Assembly (NCBI GenBank): GCA_015178975.1
Contig: WHVD01000038.1
Span: forward strand, 124,001-188,000
Direction of reading: 5' to 3'
Source: Hysterangium stoloniferum
Taxonomy: Eukaryota > Basidiomycota > Agaricomycetes > Hysterangiales > Hysterangiaceae
Length of the DNA stretch: 64,000 nt
Below are positions 45,816 to 57,360 of the stretch, one piece after another (positions within the stretch are counted from its first letter, which is position 1; each line of letters starts with the position of its first letter). A program made the translations under genes and the position numbers. The notes beneath the pieces are model-generated. The model did not search any database. It was not told where the DNA came from and saw only the letters and a list, made by a program, of their open reading frames with translations.

Positions 45816-45927
45816 CAAATACACTCAGTCGACACAAAGTAGTGACTTGACTATATTTACTACCTGTAACAAATATGCTATGTTACATTAGGTAAGAAAA
45901 TGTGAAACAACAATAAGTAGTGATAAC

Positions 45928-45967
45928 ATACCTCAGTTGACACAAAGTAGTGACTCGACTGAGGTAT
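45928..45967. repeat. Hairpin with 10-bp perfect arms
   Basis: ATACCTCAGT (45928-45937) faces ACTGAGGTAT (45958-45967). A partial copy of the same unit, ACTCAGTCGACACAAAGTAG, lies at 45823-45842. Possibly a small foldback or MITE end. Confidence 0.6.
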
Positions 45968-46110
45968 GAGTCTTGAGTGTCTGGGATTAAATAGTACATG
46001 ATTATTTTGCATGGAAATGATGGTAGTATGACCGTATATTGGGCAGGAACGATGTGGCTTTGTGTATGCATGTATGGTGTGATATAACTGGGTACGGTGT
46101 GGTGTAGCTG

Positions 46111-46341
46111 TGTTAAGAACTGAAAACGGACTGATATTGGTAGGCCGACGGGGACCGATCGGAAGGACTTGGCTTCAGCTTATGTGCTGCGCCCTCGCAG
46201 TTATCCGTCAGGTGTCCTTAAATTTTGGGCGGGCAAAGACTAGTCCTAATGAATACCTCTTGGCAAAACTACCAATTGGAGATGAAGGATAAGTTGGGTG
46301 TCGGGCCAAGGGGTCAGGACTGAGAGTGGGTGAGTGCACAC
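46111..46341 (-). repeat. Truncated LTR fragment, reversed
   Basis: The terminal about 230 bp of the LTR family seen at 13143-15298, in opposite orientation, beginning TGTTAAGAACTG and stopping exactly where element 4's 5' LTR begins. It contains CAGCTTATGTGCTG at 46176-46189. It supplies the uninterrupted form of the site hit by the 13811-15216 insertion. Confidence 0.8.
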
Positions 46342-46987
46342 TGTAAAGGGTATGCATATATGCATACCTGGACTAAGGAATAATAACTGGATTATAGTAC
46401 TTTATTATTTACCTTTTATTTTCTTTCTTTATATTCTTTCTATATTTTGAGCACACCTTGATTTTGTAGTTTGAAGCTTTGTGTATACGTATGGGCGCTC
46501 TCGGCGCCAAAAGAGACAGACAACTTTTACCCAGCAGACACCACCTCGTAAATGACCCAGACGTCGAATAGCGAGAGGTGTCAAGGGTAACGTTTCAACT
46601 ACCTTTAAAAGGTAGTATTCTCTTGCGTACTAACGTACTTCAGACTCGAACCGTGAAGGTCGAGTTCCAATCTAAGGTCTTTGCGCTAGTCGACATTATA
46701 GTTGACTCGCGCTATTATTTCTTTACTCTAGATATTCAACTTGGCATTGATTATCTACTTTACATCTAGCTGTGAGTTGTACTGTGAAGGTCAACTCTTT
46801 TATTCTTTCATTCTAGCCGTCAAGAGCAACTGTACAGCTGCTCTTGTGACGCATAGCGTGTCTTCTTACTAGTACAGCTTGTCTAGTAATCTACGGTATT
46901 GTACTGTACGGTCAATATCTGCTAATAGTAGTTGAATAGACACTATTCTTCGTATATCAAACGGTCAGAATCTATCGACTCTTCACA
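46342..46987 (+). repeat. 5' LTR of gypsy element 4
   Basis: 646 bp, TGTAAAGGGTATGC...CGACTCTTCACA. Shares GGGCGCTCTC(G/A)GCGC and CAGACGTCGAATA(G/A)CGAGAG with the 3' LTR at 57361. Does not contain the CAGC...GCTG hairpin of the other gypsy LTRs, in line with a separate lineage. Confidence 0.88.
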
Positions 46988-47063
46988 GTGGTGATCCGGG
47001 CCGGACCGTTCTTTTCCTACGAGGAAAAACTTATTATTTGACTACTAAGACCTGAACACGCGA

Positions 47064-49178
47064 ATGACTATGGGCAAGAATCAAACATCTAGGCCTTCAT
47101 CAACGCTGGGTAGCTCCATGCCTCGTCAAAAATCTTTTAACCTAGAACCACCCCGTAATGTCATCCTGAGGAAGTCTTCGTCGACTTTTCAAGGATCAGC
47201 TCCTCTGGAGGATTCCCCCGGAGTAGTAGCTGGATTGTCTACGAACATTCCCCAGCTTCCTCCAGGATCACCTCCTCCAGAGGATTTCCCCGGAGTAGTA
47301 GCTGGATCGTCAATGAACATTCCCCCCGATCCACCTGAGGAACGCTCATTACTCGAGCAGTTGGACACCCCTGGAGTTAACGTTGAGTCTAATCGAGCAC
47401 CCACGCCCATTCTCAGATTCCCTCCGAGACAGGTCATCCTTAAGCAGTTCCTCGGAGGTCATATGGTTTACGCCCAGCCCATCGATTACAAATGGGATAT
47501 GTACTACACCGATCGAATCCCCGAGGATCAGGTTACCCCCTTCGTGGAGGAGTACAGTACGGATTACCCTATTCTACCGGAGACTGTAGCAGTCTGGTTA
47601 GGGCGTTATCAAGCGGTTTTATCGGCGTGGGATTTATTCACGCGACCAGGGAACCTTGAGGATTTGACCCAATCGATTCCTGAATGGTCGAACGAGGTGA
47701 CGACTACTATGGAAGGAGGAAGAAGAATTCTCAAGCGGGAGGTGTTTTCTATGTTCCTTGAAGCACTTCGTACGCATGATGATGTGTTGCAGATCCTGCA
47801 TGTCCTGCTTGGCGGAGATCATGTTGTGCCTAAGGTTGACTACCAGTACATGTACATCCGTATGTTGGAGGAGTCTCTCAATGGAGTCACGCCAAATCTA
47901 TCGCTGGCATACCTCACTTTAAGAGGTCGGTTGAAGCGAAACCAAAGAAGACTTGATAAGATGGTTTTAGAGGTACTCCTCCCCTATAACGACTCGATCC
48001 AGGTCCCTGATTCGCCTATCTCCACAACCAATTCGTTCGTTCGCAACTTAAACGGGTCCCCTGATACTCATTTTCTGCATTCTCTCAACCATCCCGTAAT
48101 ATTGGAGGATTTTCCACTGGACTTGAGGACGCAAGTGATAGAACACCTTCAGGAGAAGAGGATTGAGGTCTGCGCTCCCTTCCATCAACCCCAGCCATGT
48201 CGACTTCTGAACGCGACAGAGATCGAGAGACAAATTGTGATGGAACTGGGCCTAACATCTTTCCAGGGAGATCACCGCTCTCGGGTCGCATTTGAGGGAG
48301 TCTCCAACAGCCCTAACTTCAGGGATGAAGTGACCACTCTCAGAAACCGATCAGTCGCCAACAAGGGTCGACCGTCCTTCTCCACGGCATTCACTGAGGG
48401 CATAGCTGGCCCAGTTGCTGGTCGAGGATCGCTTAATCCAGACGGTCCCCGCCATTCTCTACTGATCGCTTCAAACCCTTTCTTGCCATCAGGAGGACCC
48501 CCTAGCGATTCATCTGGGAGTTCGAATACTTCAGACCGGGGAGGGAACTCAGGACGTGGGGAATGCCACAATGGAGTGCCTAATACCCCTTTTCGAACTC
48601 CGATGCGGTCTCGAGCTAGCGCGCTTATTGATGAGTTACCTAAGGACAAGAAGGTCACTCTTAACACCAACGACCTCAAGATCAAATGGTCTGATCTCCC
48701 TGAATACGATGGAGCTCAATCTGAAGCCCTGGACTATATCATGGATATCATGAGTCTCGCAGAGATATCAGACTCTATGAGTGCGATCTTAGGAGTTGCT
48801 CTGCCAAGACAACTCAAGGGGCACGCTAAGGTCTGGTGGAGCACCTTAGACCGTGAGCATCGTACTGAATTCAGTCAATCTCATGGGTCGTTTCTTTGGG
48901 GTATCGTCGAAGGATTGCTCGGAACTCGTTGGCGTGAATCCTTAGCCTTAGAATGGGAAGCTATGAAATTTCGACAGGCTGGTCACGATCGTGAGACACC
49001 CGTCCACTATATCCAACGGAGAGTTAAACTTTATTGTTTCCTGTACGGGTTCCACCAGGACAGAGGGGATGAGACACGCAGACTCATTCTCACACTGCAT
49101 ACGGAATGGCTCTACCTTCTTCAAGGACAACCCATCAATAATATCATGAGTTTACAGACTTATGCTAATAACCTGTAA
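47064..49178 (+). CDS. gag-like ORF of gypsy element 4 (704 residues)
   Basis: Begins MTMGKNQTSRPSSTLGSSMP. The N-terminal 90 residues include two copies of a PPEDFPGVVAGSSMNIP-type unit. The body is mainly helical and the C-terminal third carries a retrotransposon gag-type segment (LPRQLKGHAKVWWSTLDREH, WRESLALEWEAMKFRQAGHD). It packages element RNA in active relatives. The zinc knuckle is not here but in the next reading (49450). Treated as a fossil; this part reads through over its whole length. Confidence 0.8.
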   Translation: MTMGKNQTSRPSSTLGSSMPRQKSFNLEPPRNVILRKSSSTFQGSAPLEDSPGVVAGLSTNIPQLPPGSPPPEDFPGVVAGSSMNIPPDPPEERSLLEQLDTPGVNVESNRAPTPILRFPPRQVILKQFLGGHMVYAQPIDYKWDMYYTDRIPEDQVTPFVEEYSTDYPILPETVAVWLGRYQAVLSAWDLFTRPGNLEDLTQSIPEWSNEVTTTMEGGRRILKREVFSMFLEALRTHDDVLQILHVLLGGDHVVPKVDYQYMYIRMLEESLNGVTPNLSLAYLTLRGRLKRNQRRLDKMVLEVLLPYNDSIQVPDSPISTTNSFVRNLNGSPDTHFLHSLNHPVILEDFPLDLRTQVIEHLQEKRIEVCAPFHQPQPCRLLNATEIERQIVMELGLTSFQGDHRSRVAFEGVSNSPNFRDEVTTLRNRSVANKGRPSFSTAFTEGIAGPVAGRGSLNPDGPRHSLLIASNPFLPSGGPPSDSSGSSNTSDRGGNSGRGECHNGVPNTPFRTPMRSRASALIDELPKDKKVTLNTNDLKIKWSDLPEYDGAQSEALDYIMDIMSLAEISDSMSAILGVALPRQLKGHAKVWWSTLDREHRTEFSQSHGSFLWGIVEGLLGTRWRESLALEWEAMKFRQAGHDRETPVHYIQRRVKLYCFLYGFHQDRGDETRRLILTLHTEWLYLLQGQPINNIMSLQTYANNL

Positions 49179-49244
49179 GAAGCTCTGATTAACGTTTGGG
49201 TCCAAACACACCGGGAACGTTACAGGTTCCAGAAACCGCGCGTA

Positions 49245-52200
49245 ATGTTATCGGAGGGTCAAGAATTGGATTTTAGAGTCACCGGCGACTCCTCTTCACC
49301 TAACCATATTCTCGTTAGTGAGACTAACGAGAGAGGCTCGATGAGAAGGACCGTTCCAGACGTCGCTGATCCAAAACAGGGAAAGCGTCATGGAAAAATG
49401 TTCTTCGAGAGGAGTAACAAGAGGAGTTCGGTCAAACCCACCAAGGAATGTTGGATATGTGGAAGTCCGGAGCATTTTAAGATAGACTGCCCTCAAGCTG
49501 GCAAAATGTCTCATTATGTCTCTATCAACAAATGCTCCGCACAGGATATGTCGGAGGAAGCTGAGGAGCAAAGGTTATATGAAGCGGTTCATGGACTATC
49601 TATACAAGGACAAGTAAATAACTCTGATGACGAATTGACTTTTGTTTCCATTTATTCGCCCCATGTCGAAGACAAATTAGTGAGGGAGGAAAATCGAACG
49701 ACTGGTGAAGCTCTTCTGTCTGAAGCTTACGTATCCATACTCGCCGCAGATTTCTTCGAAAACGGAGACCGGCTGAGTGCTCATCGGCAGGGCCTTGAAG
49801 GCCTGACCGAGGACTACTGTCAGACTGGAGATTCTCACGAACAAATCAGTTCGAATTCGCTCTGTTCGCCTGGAGCTGATGTTGACACGTTCCCGTTTGA
49901 TCCCAGGAATCCCCCCAATTTACTACCGTACAAGAATTCGGATTCGGAGGACAGCGACGATGATCCAGTATTGGATTCCCCTTCGAAGCATGTTCCTTGC
50001 CGAAGTGAACGCAGGAACGTAATCTTGTCCCTGTGCAAGGAAAGTAAGAGGCCTCGCATCCAATACCCTCGTCCCAGTCGTCTGATGAAGGAGGATACTA
50101 CAATCCTTTATCGAAAACGGGATCCTCCCAGTGGTTACTCTAGCATAGGAGTTGCAGCGCTCCATGTTTTTGGTCATGTAGGAACTCCCGATTCACCTGA
50201 ACACATTAAAATTCGAATGGACACGGGAGCGGATCTTTCCCTTATATCAGAGGAATTCTACAAGGAACTGCAGGGCATGTATAAGTTGAAACAAGGACTC
50301 AAGTTACGTCTAATCCAGCTCACGGGTAACGCTAAGGTTATCGGATATGTTAATATCCCCATTTACCTGGAGGACGACAGTGGAATGTTACTGAAGTTCG
50401 CGGCAGAAACTTATGTCGTTAGAGGAATGACGGTGCCAATTCTTTTGGGAGAAGACTTCCATATTAATTATGAAATTGGTACTCTAAGAGATCAGCCGTT
50501 GGGATCTAGACTTATTCTCCCGGGACGACAGGGTTTTATTCCAGCCAGTTCTTCTAAGGAACCTCAACCTTTGACCTTCACCGTCAATAAGGCCTCTTTC
50601 GGGAAGCATGAGAAGGAGTCATCCAAACTCACCTCTCTCCCCAATAAAGGTGTGCATACTGAAAGAGTCGCGCGAGCCTTGGAGGATTGCACTATCGATC
50701 CAGAGTCAGCCAGACTAGTGCCTATTTTTGTTGAAGATCTAAAGGGCGAGGAATGGATTGTTGAAGGAATTGTACTGCAAAACGAGGACGGTTCTATATT
50801 AGCCACACCAATCACGGCAATTTCAAGGAATAGTGCAGCAGTACCTTTAGCCAATCCATCGCTAACCCCTAAGACTATCCAACGAGGGGAGACAATAGGG
50901 ATAATTCATGACCCTGCTCGTTGGGCTCACAAGCCCAGGTCACTCGAGGAGAAAGGTTTAATGGTAGCAGGTGCGACCAAGATCGCACACCTTATCGAAA
51001 GTCTCTCTCAACTTGAGGAGGACCGTCAAGTCGCCTCAGAAAGGCCTAAGCCACCTGTTGAACCAGAGATTGCAGACGATTTCGAACCACCTGGTCCTAA
51101 GATGGCTGCAGTGGCTGATAATGAGAAATTTGCCTCAAAGGATCTTCACAAGTTAGTCAATTTGGGACCGGATATACCAACGGAGGTCCTGCCACGTCTC
51201 AGATCAGTTTTGACTGAGAACGTTAAGGCTTTCGGAGTCGACGGACGGTTAGGGCAAGTGGAATGTAGAGTCCCTGTCCCCTTGAAAGAGGGCGCTCAGC
51301 CCATATCCATGCCTATGTTCCCCTCGTCCCCTGCCAATAGGAGAGTTATAGATGAGCAAATGGATACCTGGTTCGAACAGGGTGTCATTGAGCCATCTAA
51401 AAGCCCCTGGGGAGCGCCAGCCTTTGTAGTATATTGCAATGGGTGGTCATCGACTATCGGAAACTTAACCATCTCACTGTTCCAGACGAATTCCCTTTAC
51501 CACGTCAATCGGAGATTATGCAAGCGCTGTCGGGGTCAAATGTTCTTTCTTCTTTCGATGCGCTGGCCGGGTTTACTCAATTAGAAATGTTGGAGGACGG
51601 TAAGCCCAAAACAGCCTTTAGATCCCATAGAGGGCTGTGGCAATTTAAAAGGATGCCATTTGGGCTCAGAAACGGCCCCTCTACATTTCAGCGTGTCATG
51701 CAAACAGTTTTAGCACCCTACTTGTGGATTTTTTGTTTAGTCTACATCAATGACATAGTCATATTCTCTAAGAACTGGGATGATCATTTGCTTCACCTGA
51801 ATCAGGTGCTTGGCGCTATCGCTTCGGCCGGTATCACTCTCTCTCCCAAGAAATGTTTTATCGGATATAATTCGATATTGTTATTGGGTCATAAAGTATC
51901 TAGGCTGGGTTTTTCAACCCACCAAGAAAAAGTTCACGCTATATTGGAATTGGCCCCACCCACTAAGGTTTCTGATCTACAACGGTTCCTTGGAATGGTC
52001 CTTTACTTTTCAGCATATATACCATTTTATTCATGGATGGTGTCCCCTTTATTCTCGCTCCTAAAAAAGGGAACACCTTGGACGTGGACTGCTGAACATG
52101 TCCGAGCTTATGAGGATGTTAAAACCGCATTAGGATCAGCTCCAGTGCTGGGACATCCAGTTAGTGGGATGCCCTACCGATTGTATACGGACACTTCGGA

Positions 52201-54470
52201 TTTTGCCTTGGGTTGTTGCCTCCAACAAGTCCAGAAGATGGCTTTAGGAGATTTAGTGGACACTAGAATCTATGCCCAAGCCAAATTGGCTTTTGACCGT
52301 GCGCAGGACGTGCCATCCTTTGTTCATCGGTACAAAACCAAACAGCCCGAGATTGAGTGGTCGGATTTGTGGGGATCCACTTTTGAGGCGACCAAAGTTA
52401 CTGTTGAACGAGTCATTGCATATTGGAGTCGCACGCTGAAAAGCGCGGAGCGTAACTATTCTGCTACTGAACGGGAAGCATTAGCAGCAAAGGAGGGACT
52501 GGTCCACTTTCAACCTTTCATTGAAGGTGAACATGTCCTGCTCATTACGGACCATGCAGCTCTGCAATGGGCTAGATCTTACGAGAACACTAATCGTCGA
52601 CTAGCCGCATGGGGGCGATATACGCTGCATTTCCAGGTCTCGAGATTTTGCATCGAGCAGGGAGAGTTCACAGCAACGTGGATCCACTGTCCAGACTCCC
52701 TCGGGTACCAGCCTTCGTGAGCCCTATTAGAGATGATTTGCAGGCTATCACCTTGACTTCTCTGGACAAGAGTACTGAGGAAAAACTATGGAAAGACGAA
52801 CCCGCTAGAAAGCGGTCTTCTCTACCATACTCGATTCTATGGAGCCTTTCGGAGTAACTCAAAAGGTCCAATGGTCAGAATGGGATACTCATAACACAAT
52901 AAGGAACGGCCAGGAAGATGAGTCCGACTTCGCATTGCGTCATCCTCAGCTACTAATCAGCATCGAGGAGGGATATATAAAGAAATTTCTAGAGGGTTAT
53001 TCAAAGGACCCGGTTTTCAGGAATCTCTACGCTTTTGATACCCCTTCACCCAACGCGGTTGTTACTCCTTCTCACTACTTCGTGGGAGCAAACCGACTCC
53101 TGTACTTTCGCGACTCAGACTGGAAAAGTCGAGTCTGTGTACCCAGAACCATGATTAACTCGATTCTAAGGTTGGTGCATGATAACCCTTTTGAGGGAGC
53201 ACACGCCGGAGGCCAGCGGTTGTTCAACCTGATGAAAGACCGGTTCTTTTGGCCAAGAATGCTACAAGATTGCGTGTCGTACGCGCGTACCTGCGATATC
53301 TGCCAAAAAACCAAAGTCGATCGCACCGCTCGTCAAGGAGCCCTCAGACCGGCTGACGTACCTTTTAGGCCATTCGAGGTAGTTTCTATGGACTTAATCA
53401 CTGGACTACCCGATTCAGGAAAGGATTCATATTCCGCAGTCTTCGTTGCCGTTGATAAATTGACGTGTTACGCTATTACAATACCTACCTTTTCAACCTT
53501 ACAGCTGAAGGATTCGCACGAATAGTTGTCAAACAGGTAGCAAGCCCCTTCGGACTGCCCTCTCAAATAATCTGTGACCGGGATAAGAGATGGACCTGCA
53601 GGTTTTGGCGGGAAGTCTGTAAGATCTATGGTACCACCCTTGCGGTATCTTCGGCTCATCATCCTCAAACGGATGGGCAAACGGAGAATATGAACGTGAC
53701 CATAGAACAGATGCTTCGAGCCTATTGTGCCTCTGCTAAGGAAAGCTGGTCCCAGTGGATTGAGGTAGTTGTTCACGCATACAACTCGACTGTTCACAGT
53801 TCCACAAACTACGCCCCAGCCTTCTTATTAATGGGATACCTCCCAAGAGGAATGTCTCGAGTTCTAGGAGGTGACGAGCCCCTAGTTCCTAGAGAACTAT
53901 CAGACAGCCCTATGGCCGACCAATGGATCCTCGAGCTAGAAAATCATCGGCAGATGGCGCGGGATTCCATCGCTCGAGCCCAAGAGATTCAAGCACGAGT
54001 GTATAACAAGAAGCAAAGACCTGTAGAAGATATCTCTGAGGGAGACTTTGTATTGGTGAACCCCCACTCCCTCGAACTGGTGGAAGTCAAGGGAACGGGG
54101 AAGAAACTGATACAAAGACGGATTGGACCATTCGAGGTCCTTGAGAAATTGAACTCTCAAGTATTTAGGCTTAAGATTCCCCTGGAGTATCCTATGCATC
54201 CAGTCATTAATCGGGATCATCTGCAGAAATATCAACCCTCTCCTTCCAAGCTAGGTCCGAGACCCCAACTTGAGAACCTAAGAGAGTTGAAATCAGATCA
54301 CGAAGAATATGAAGTCGAAGCTATTGTTGGACATAGGAAACAGCGAAAATCGTCTGCTATTTAGGGTGCGCTGGAAAGGTTATGGACCCGAGGAGGATTC
54401 GTGGTTAAGCAGCACTGACCTTAGAAACGCTCCGGCACTTCTGAGGGCATACAAGGCGCTGTTCAACATT
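49245..54470 (+). pseudogene. pol remnant of gypsy element 4
   Basis: In order: zinc knuckle CWICGSPEHFKIDC at about 49450 (C-x2-C-x4-H-x4-C), a long acidic linker, protease with MDTGADLSLIS at about 50218, RT from about 51300 (SPWGAPAFVV, FGLRNGPSTFQRVM, YINDIVIFSKN), RNase H (YTDTSDFALGCCLQQ), integrase zinc region (HDNPFEGAHAGGQRLF...CDICQ, about 53175-53310), integrase core (HHPQTDGQTENMNVTIEQM) and chromodomain at about 54300-54470. The domain order is that of chromoviruses. The fossil has about four breaks in pol. Confidence 0.88.
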
Positions 54471-54811
54471 TAACGGGATATATGCGCTCAAGGAATCATC
54501 TATTCCCTCTCTTTTGTAACTTCCTTTCAGAAATATCTCAGTTATTCGGTGAGCCATCTCGTTGGCTTTTATTCTTTTTCATTTTTCTATCCCTTCTGTC
54601 GATTGGGACAACCATTAATTGGCAGCGGACACATTTCCCCAAAACCCGGCCACAATTAATGAATTCTATTTAACGACCAACCGAGCGGAGTTTCAATTCA
54701 ATATATATAAAAAAAAAGTACACGTAAATTCGCATAAATTTTCTTTATCTTTCACACCACGTCCTTCACCTCTACCTCTATCTTCAACTTCACCACTTTT
54801 ATCGCGTTATA

Positions 54812-56536
54812 ATGCTCCCTTTCCAACAAAACAAGCAAGTCCTCCCTAAGTTCAAAAAGGTCCAGCGAGCCCCGACAGCCAGTACATCCACGACCGGTGG
54901 GGGATTCATCACCCGCGTGCCTCGTACAGACAATGTCGAGAGCAATTGGGGTACCCAGGAATCAACCCCCCTTTCGACTTTCTCCTTTGGTGATGAGCCG
55001 GGGAAAAATACCGGTACGGATTGGAGCAAGCCGTTAGGCCCCTCCGTCAGGCCATCATCTGAGGAAGTCGCTGCTAGCATGCGGAAGCAGGAAATGTTCA
55101 TGGAAGAACACAACGCAAGGAGACTTGCCCGCAAAAGAGAAAGGCGTGCTGAGTATAGAAGTCAACAGGAGGCGAGGGGAGCAAGAGAAGGAGTCCCTTC
55201 CAAGCGGCAGTGGCGTGAGTACAGAGCGCAGTGCGGAAACAGAGCTTCAGTGCCGATCCTTCCCCCCGTGGGAGAGAAATGGGCCGACTTCGCGGAGACC
55301 GATGATAGCAAGGGTGGGACGCCTTGTATTAGGACGACGGGAACCAAGAGCTGGAAGGAGAAGGAGGGTACCATCTTTTACGACTGGGAGCTACTTCGAC
55401 GCATTAAGTTGCAACGCATAGTTCTCACCTGAGGGGACGGTCAAACGCTGCCCCAACAAGAAAAGGGATACCGTAGGGGACCAATTGAGTTTTCCTCGGA
55501 CGAGGATGAGGAGGAGGACGAGAACAGGAATGGCGTGTATAGTATCCGATCTTTGGGAGAGGATTGCCATGAAGGGTTCCTTCTCCCATCTAAAGTTCGT
55601 TTCGTAACCAGCGACCCCAACCAAAGACAAACGCGGAGACCGTCATCCAGAGTATGGAGGGGTCACCGCCCTAGTCAACAGTCACTGGAACGCGAACCTT
55701 CCACGATTCCGGTCCCACATCTCTCGCCAACGTTGAGGCTCCTTCCCATCATTCACCCTGCACATACTCCCTCAGCCCCGATTCTAACGCCTCATTTACC
55801 TCCCTCTTCAAACGCTGTACCAGTCCCAACCTCACTTGGGATGTCGAGGCCCCCTCCCATCCTTCACCCGACACACACTCCCTCTGCCCAACGCAAACCT
55901 TCCCCGATTCTGGCACCTTGTCTCTCTCCCTCCCCGAAAGCTATACCGGTACCGACCCAACTTCCGCCGTCACCAGGTATCCCTCCTGACTCTCCGTATT
56001 CATATTGCGTGTCCTTGGGTAGCCCTATCCAGGACCTTCCACCAGAGCGAATGGATGTCGATTTGGACCCCCCTACACTGGACGTCATTGATCCCCTGGC
56101 AAGCAGAAAGGTGAAGGAGATGCAGAAAGCCACCACTCCTCTCCGAGAACAATCCCCTATTCCCGTCCTTGACAGCCCGGTTCCCCTCACTGAGCCCGTA
56201 TCCACAACTTTCTGGATGCGAGTAGCTGTCAACTACCCTTCCGAACAGTTTCCTGTCAGAAGGGTACTATCAGAGCTCGTGCCAGTACTTCAACAACCGG
56301 TCCTTCAAGGGAGCCTCAAGGGTTGTCGTGGTCTGGCTCCGTTGTCGGAGATAATGGAGGATTTCTATCTCTCCTTCGAGGATCTCGCAGAGGGGAAGAA
56401 CTTTGCACGAGCAGCACAGGAGATTAAACTCTCTATGTTCCGGCACATCATAGTGGAGCTTCACCGTCTGCCCCCAGACTCAGCAAATGTCCTCTCTATT
56501 GCTGGCTTAGTAGATTTACTCGGGCCCTCGTCCTGA
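54812..56536 (+). pseudogene. Sense accessory ORF region downstream of pol in gypsy element 4
   Basis: After the chromodomain and a roughly 340-bp AT-rich spacer lies a further coding region in the env position, but without signal peptide or membrane segment. The first part (54812-55432) is Arg/Glu-rich with a helical core (NARRLARKRERRAEYRSQQE). The second (55535-56536) has a long Pro-rich part in which a unit with (P/L)I(I/L)HP(A/T)HTPSA occurs twice (about 55740-55850 and 55850-55960), then a folded-looking C-terminal domain (SEIMEDFYLSFEDLAEGKNF). No family recognised. It is in sense orientation and unlike the antisense zinc-cluster gene of elements 1, 2, 3 and 5. Fossil with at least one break. 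Confidence 0.6.
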
Positions 56537-56581
56537 CGCCTCCCACAGAGACCACCATGCAACCACACGTTCCTGCCTTAC

Positions 56582-57055
56582 TGTGAAGGGTATGCTTTTA
56601 CCACAGTTTCATTGTGGTAAAACACTCCTTTTATTTTATTTATATTTTACATATTCTATTCATATTTTTCTATCTTTCATATTCTTTGAATATTGCATAT
56701 TTCATTAGTTCGAAGCATTGTGTATACTTGTGGGTGCACTCAGCACCAATTAGAACTCAGACACACTTTAACCCAAGAACCACCACTCGTAAGACACAAA
56801 CTAGGTCTACTACGAGCGGTGATCAGGGTAACGTGTCAGCTACTACATAAGTAGCAATATCTGAACTGCTAAACACTTCTGGCCTTGAACTGTAATAGTC
56901 GAGGCCTCCACTCGAACCATCGCACTCGTTGACTCCTTCGTCATCTCGTGCTCTTTCTCTCACTTTCTCTTATATTGCACCGAATAGGTCAATATCCTTC
57001 CTTTCTACTCATTTCTTCGTATATAGAACGGTCAGAACTTCTGCCACTCTTCACA
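56582..57055 (+). mobile_element. Solo LTR nested in gypsy element 4, CTTAC target duplications
   Basis: 474 bp, TGTGAAGGGTATGC...CACTCTTCACA, flanked by CTTAC at 56577-56581 and 57056-57060. It is a relative of element 4's own LTRs (shared ends and a GGTGCACTCAGCACC core) but shorter and clearly diverged, so it comes from another subfamily that later inserted into element 4. Confidence 0.92.
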
Positions 57056-57360
57056 CTTACTGCCCGCGTCTTCGTTTCCCCTCCCCAAAGCTCCTCTTCT
57101 CGCGCGGATTTCCGCTCCGCCGGTTAGTGTCCGCGCAGTCGTTCGTTGCAGAGAGAAAGCCTACAGACGATGGGCCGACTCTTTGTACAGGAACTCTAGT
57201 GATTTGACTCGGGCGAGAATAGCTGAATCCTTCAGAGTAAAAAGGGAATGATGGGGAAACCTCATTTTGGACCTTGGGGGATCCTCACAGGAAGCTTGGG
57301 GCGGCGTCCCAGATGCTCTTCGACACCTAGTATAGCACATCTCTTCGAACTGGGGGGCAC
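57056..57360. other. 3' untranslated part of gypsy element 4
   Basis: About 300 bp between the nested solo LTR and the 3' LTR; GC-rich, no family motif, ending in the purine tract GGGGGGCAC directly before the LTR. Confidence 0.6.

Noticed and set aside
54812-56536. Envelope gene making element 4 an errantivirus-like retrovirus
   Set aside because: No signal peptide, no transmembrane segment and no fusion peptide; composition is basic and proline-rich.
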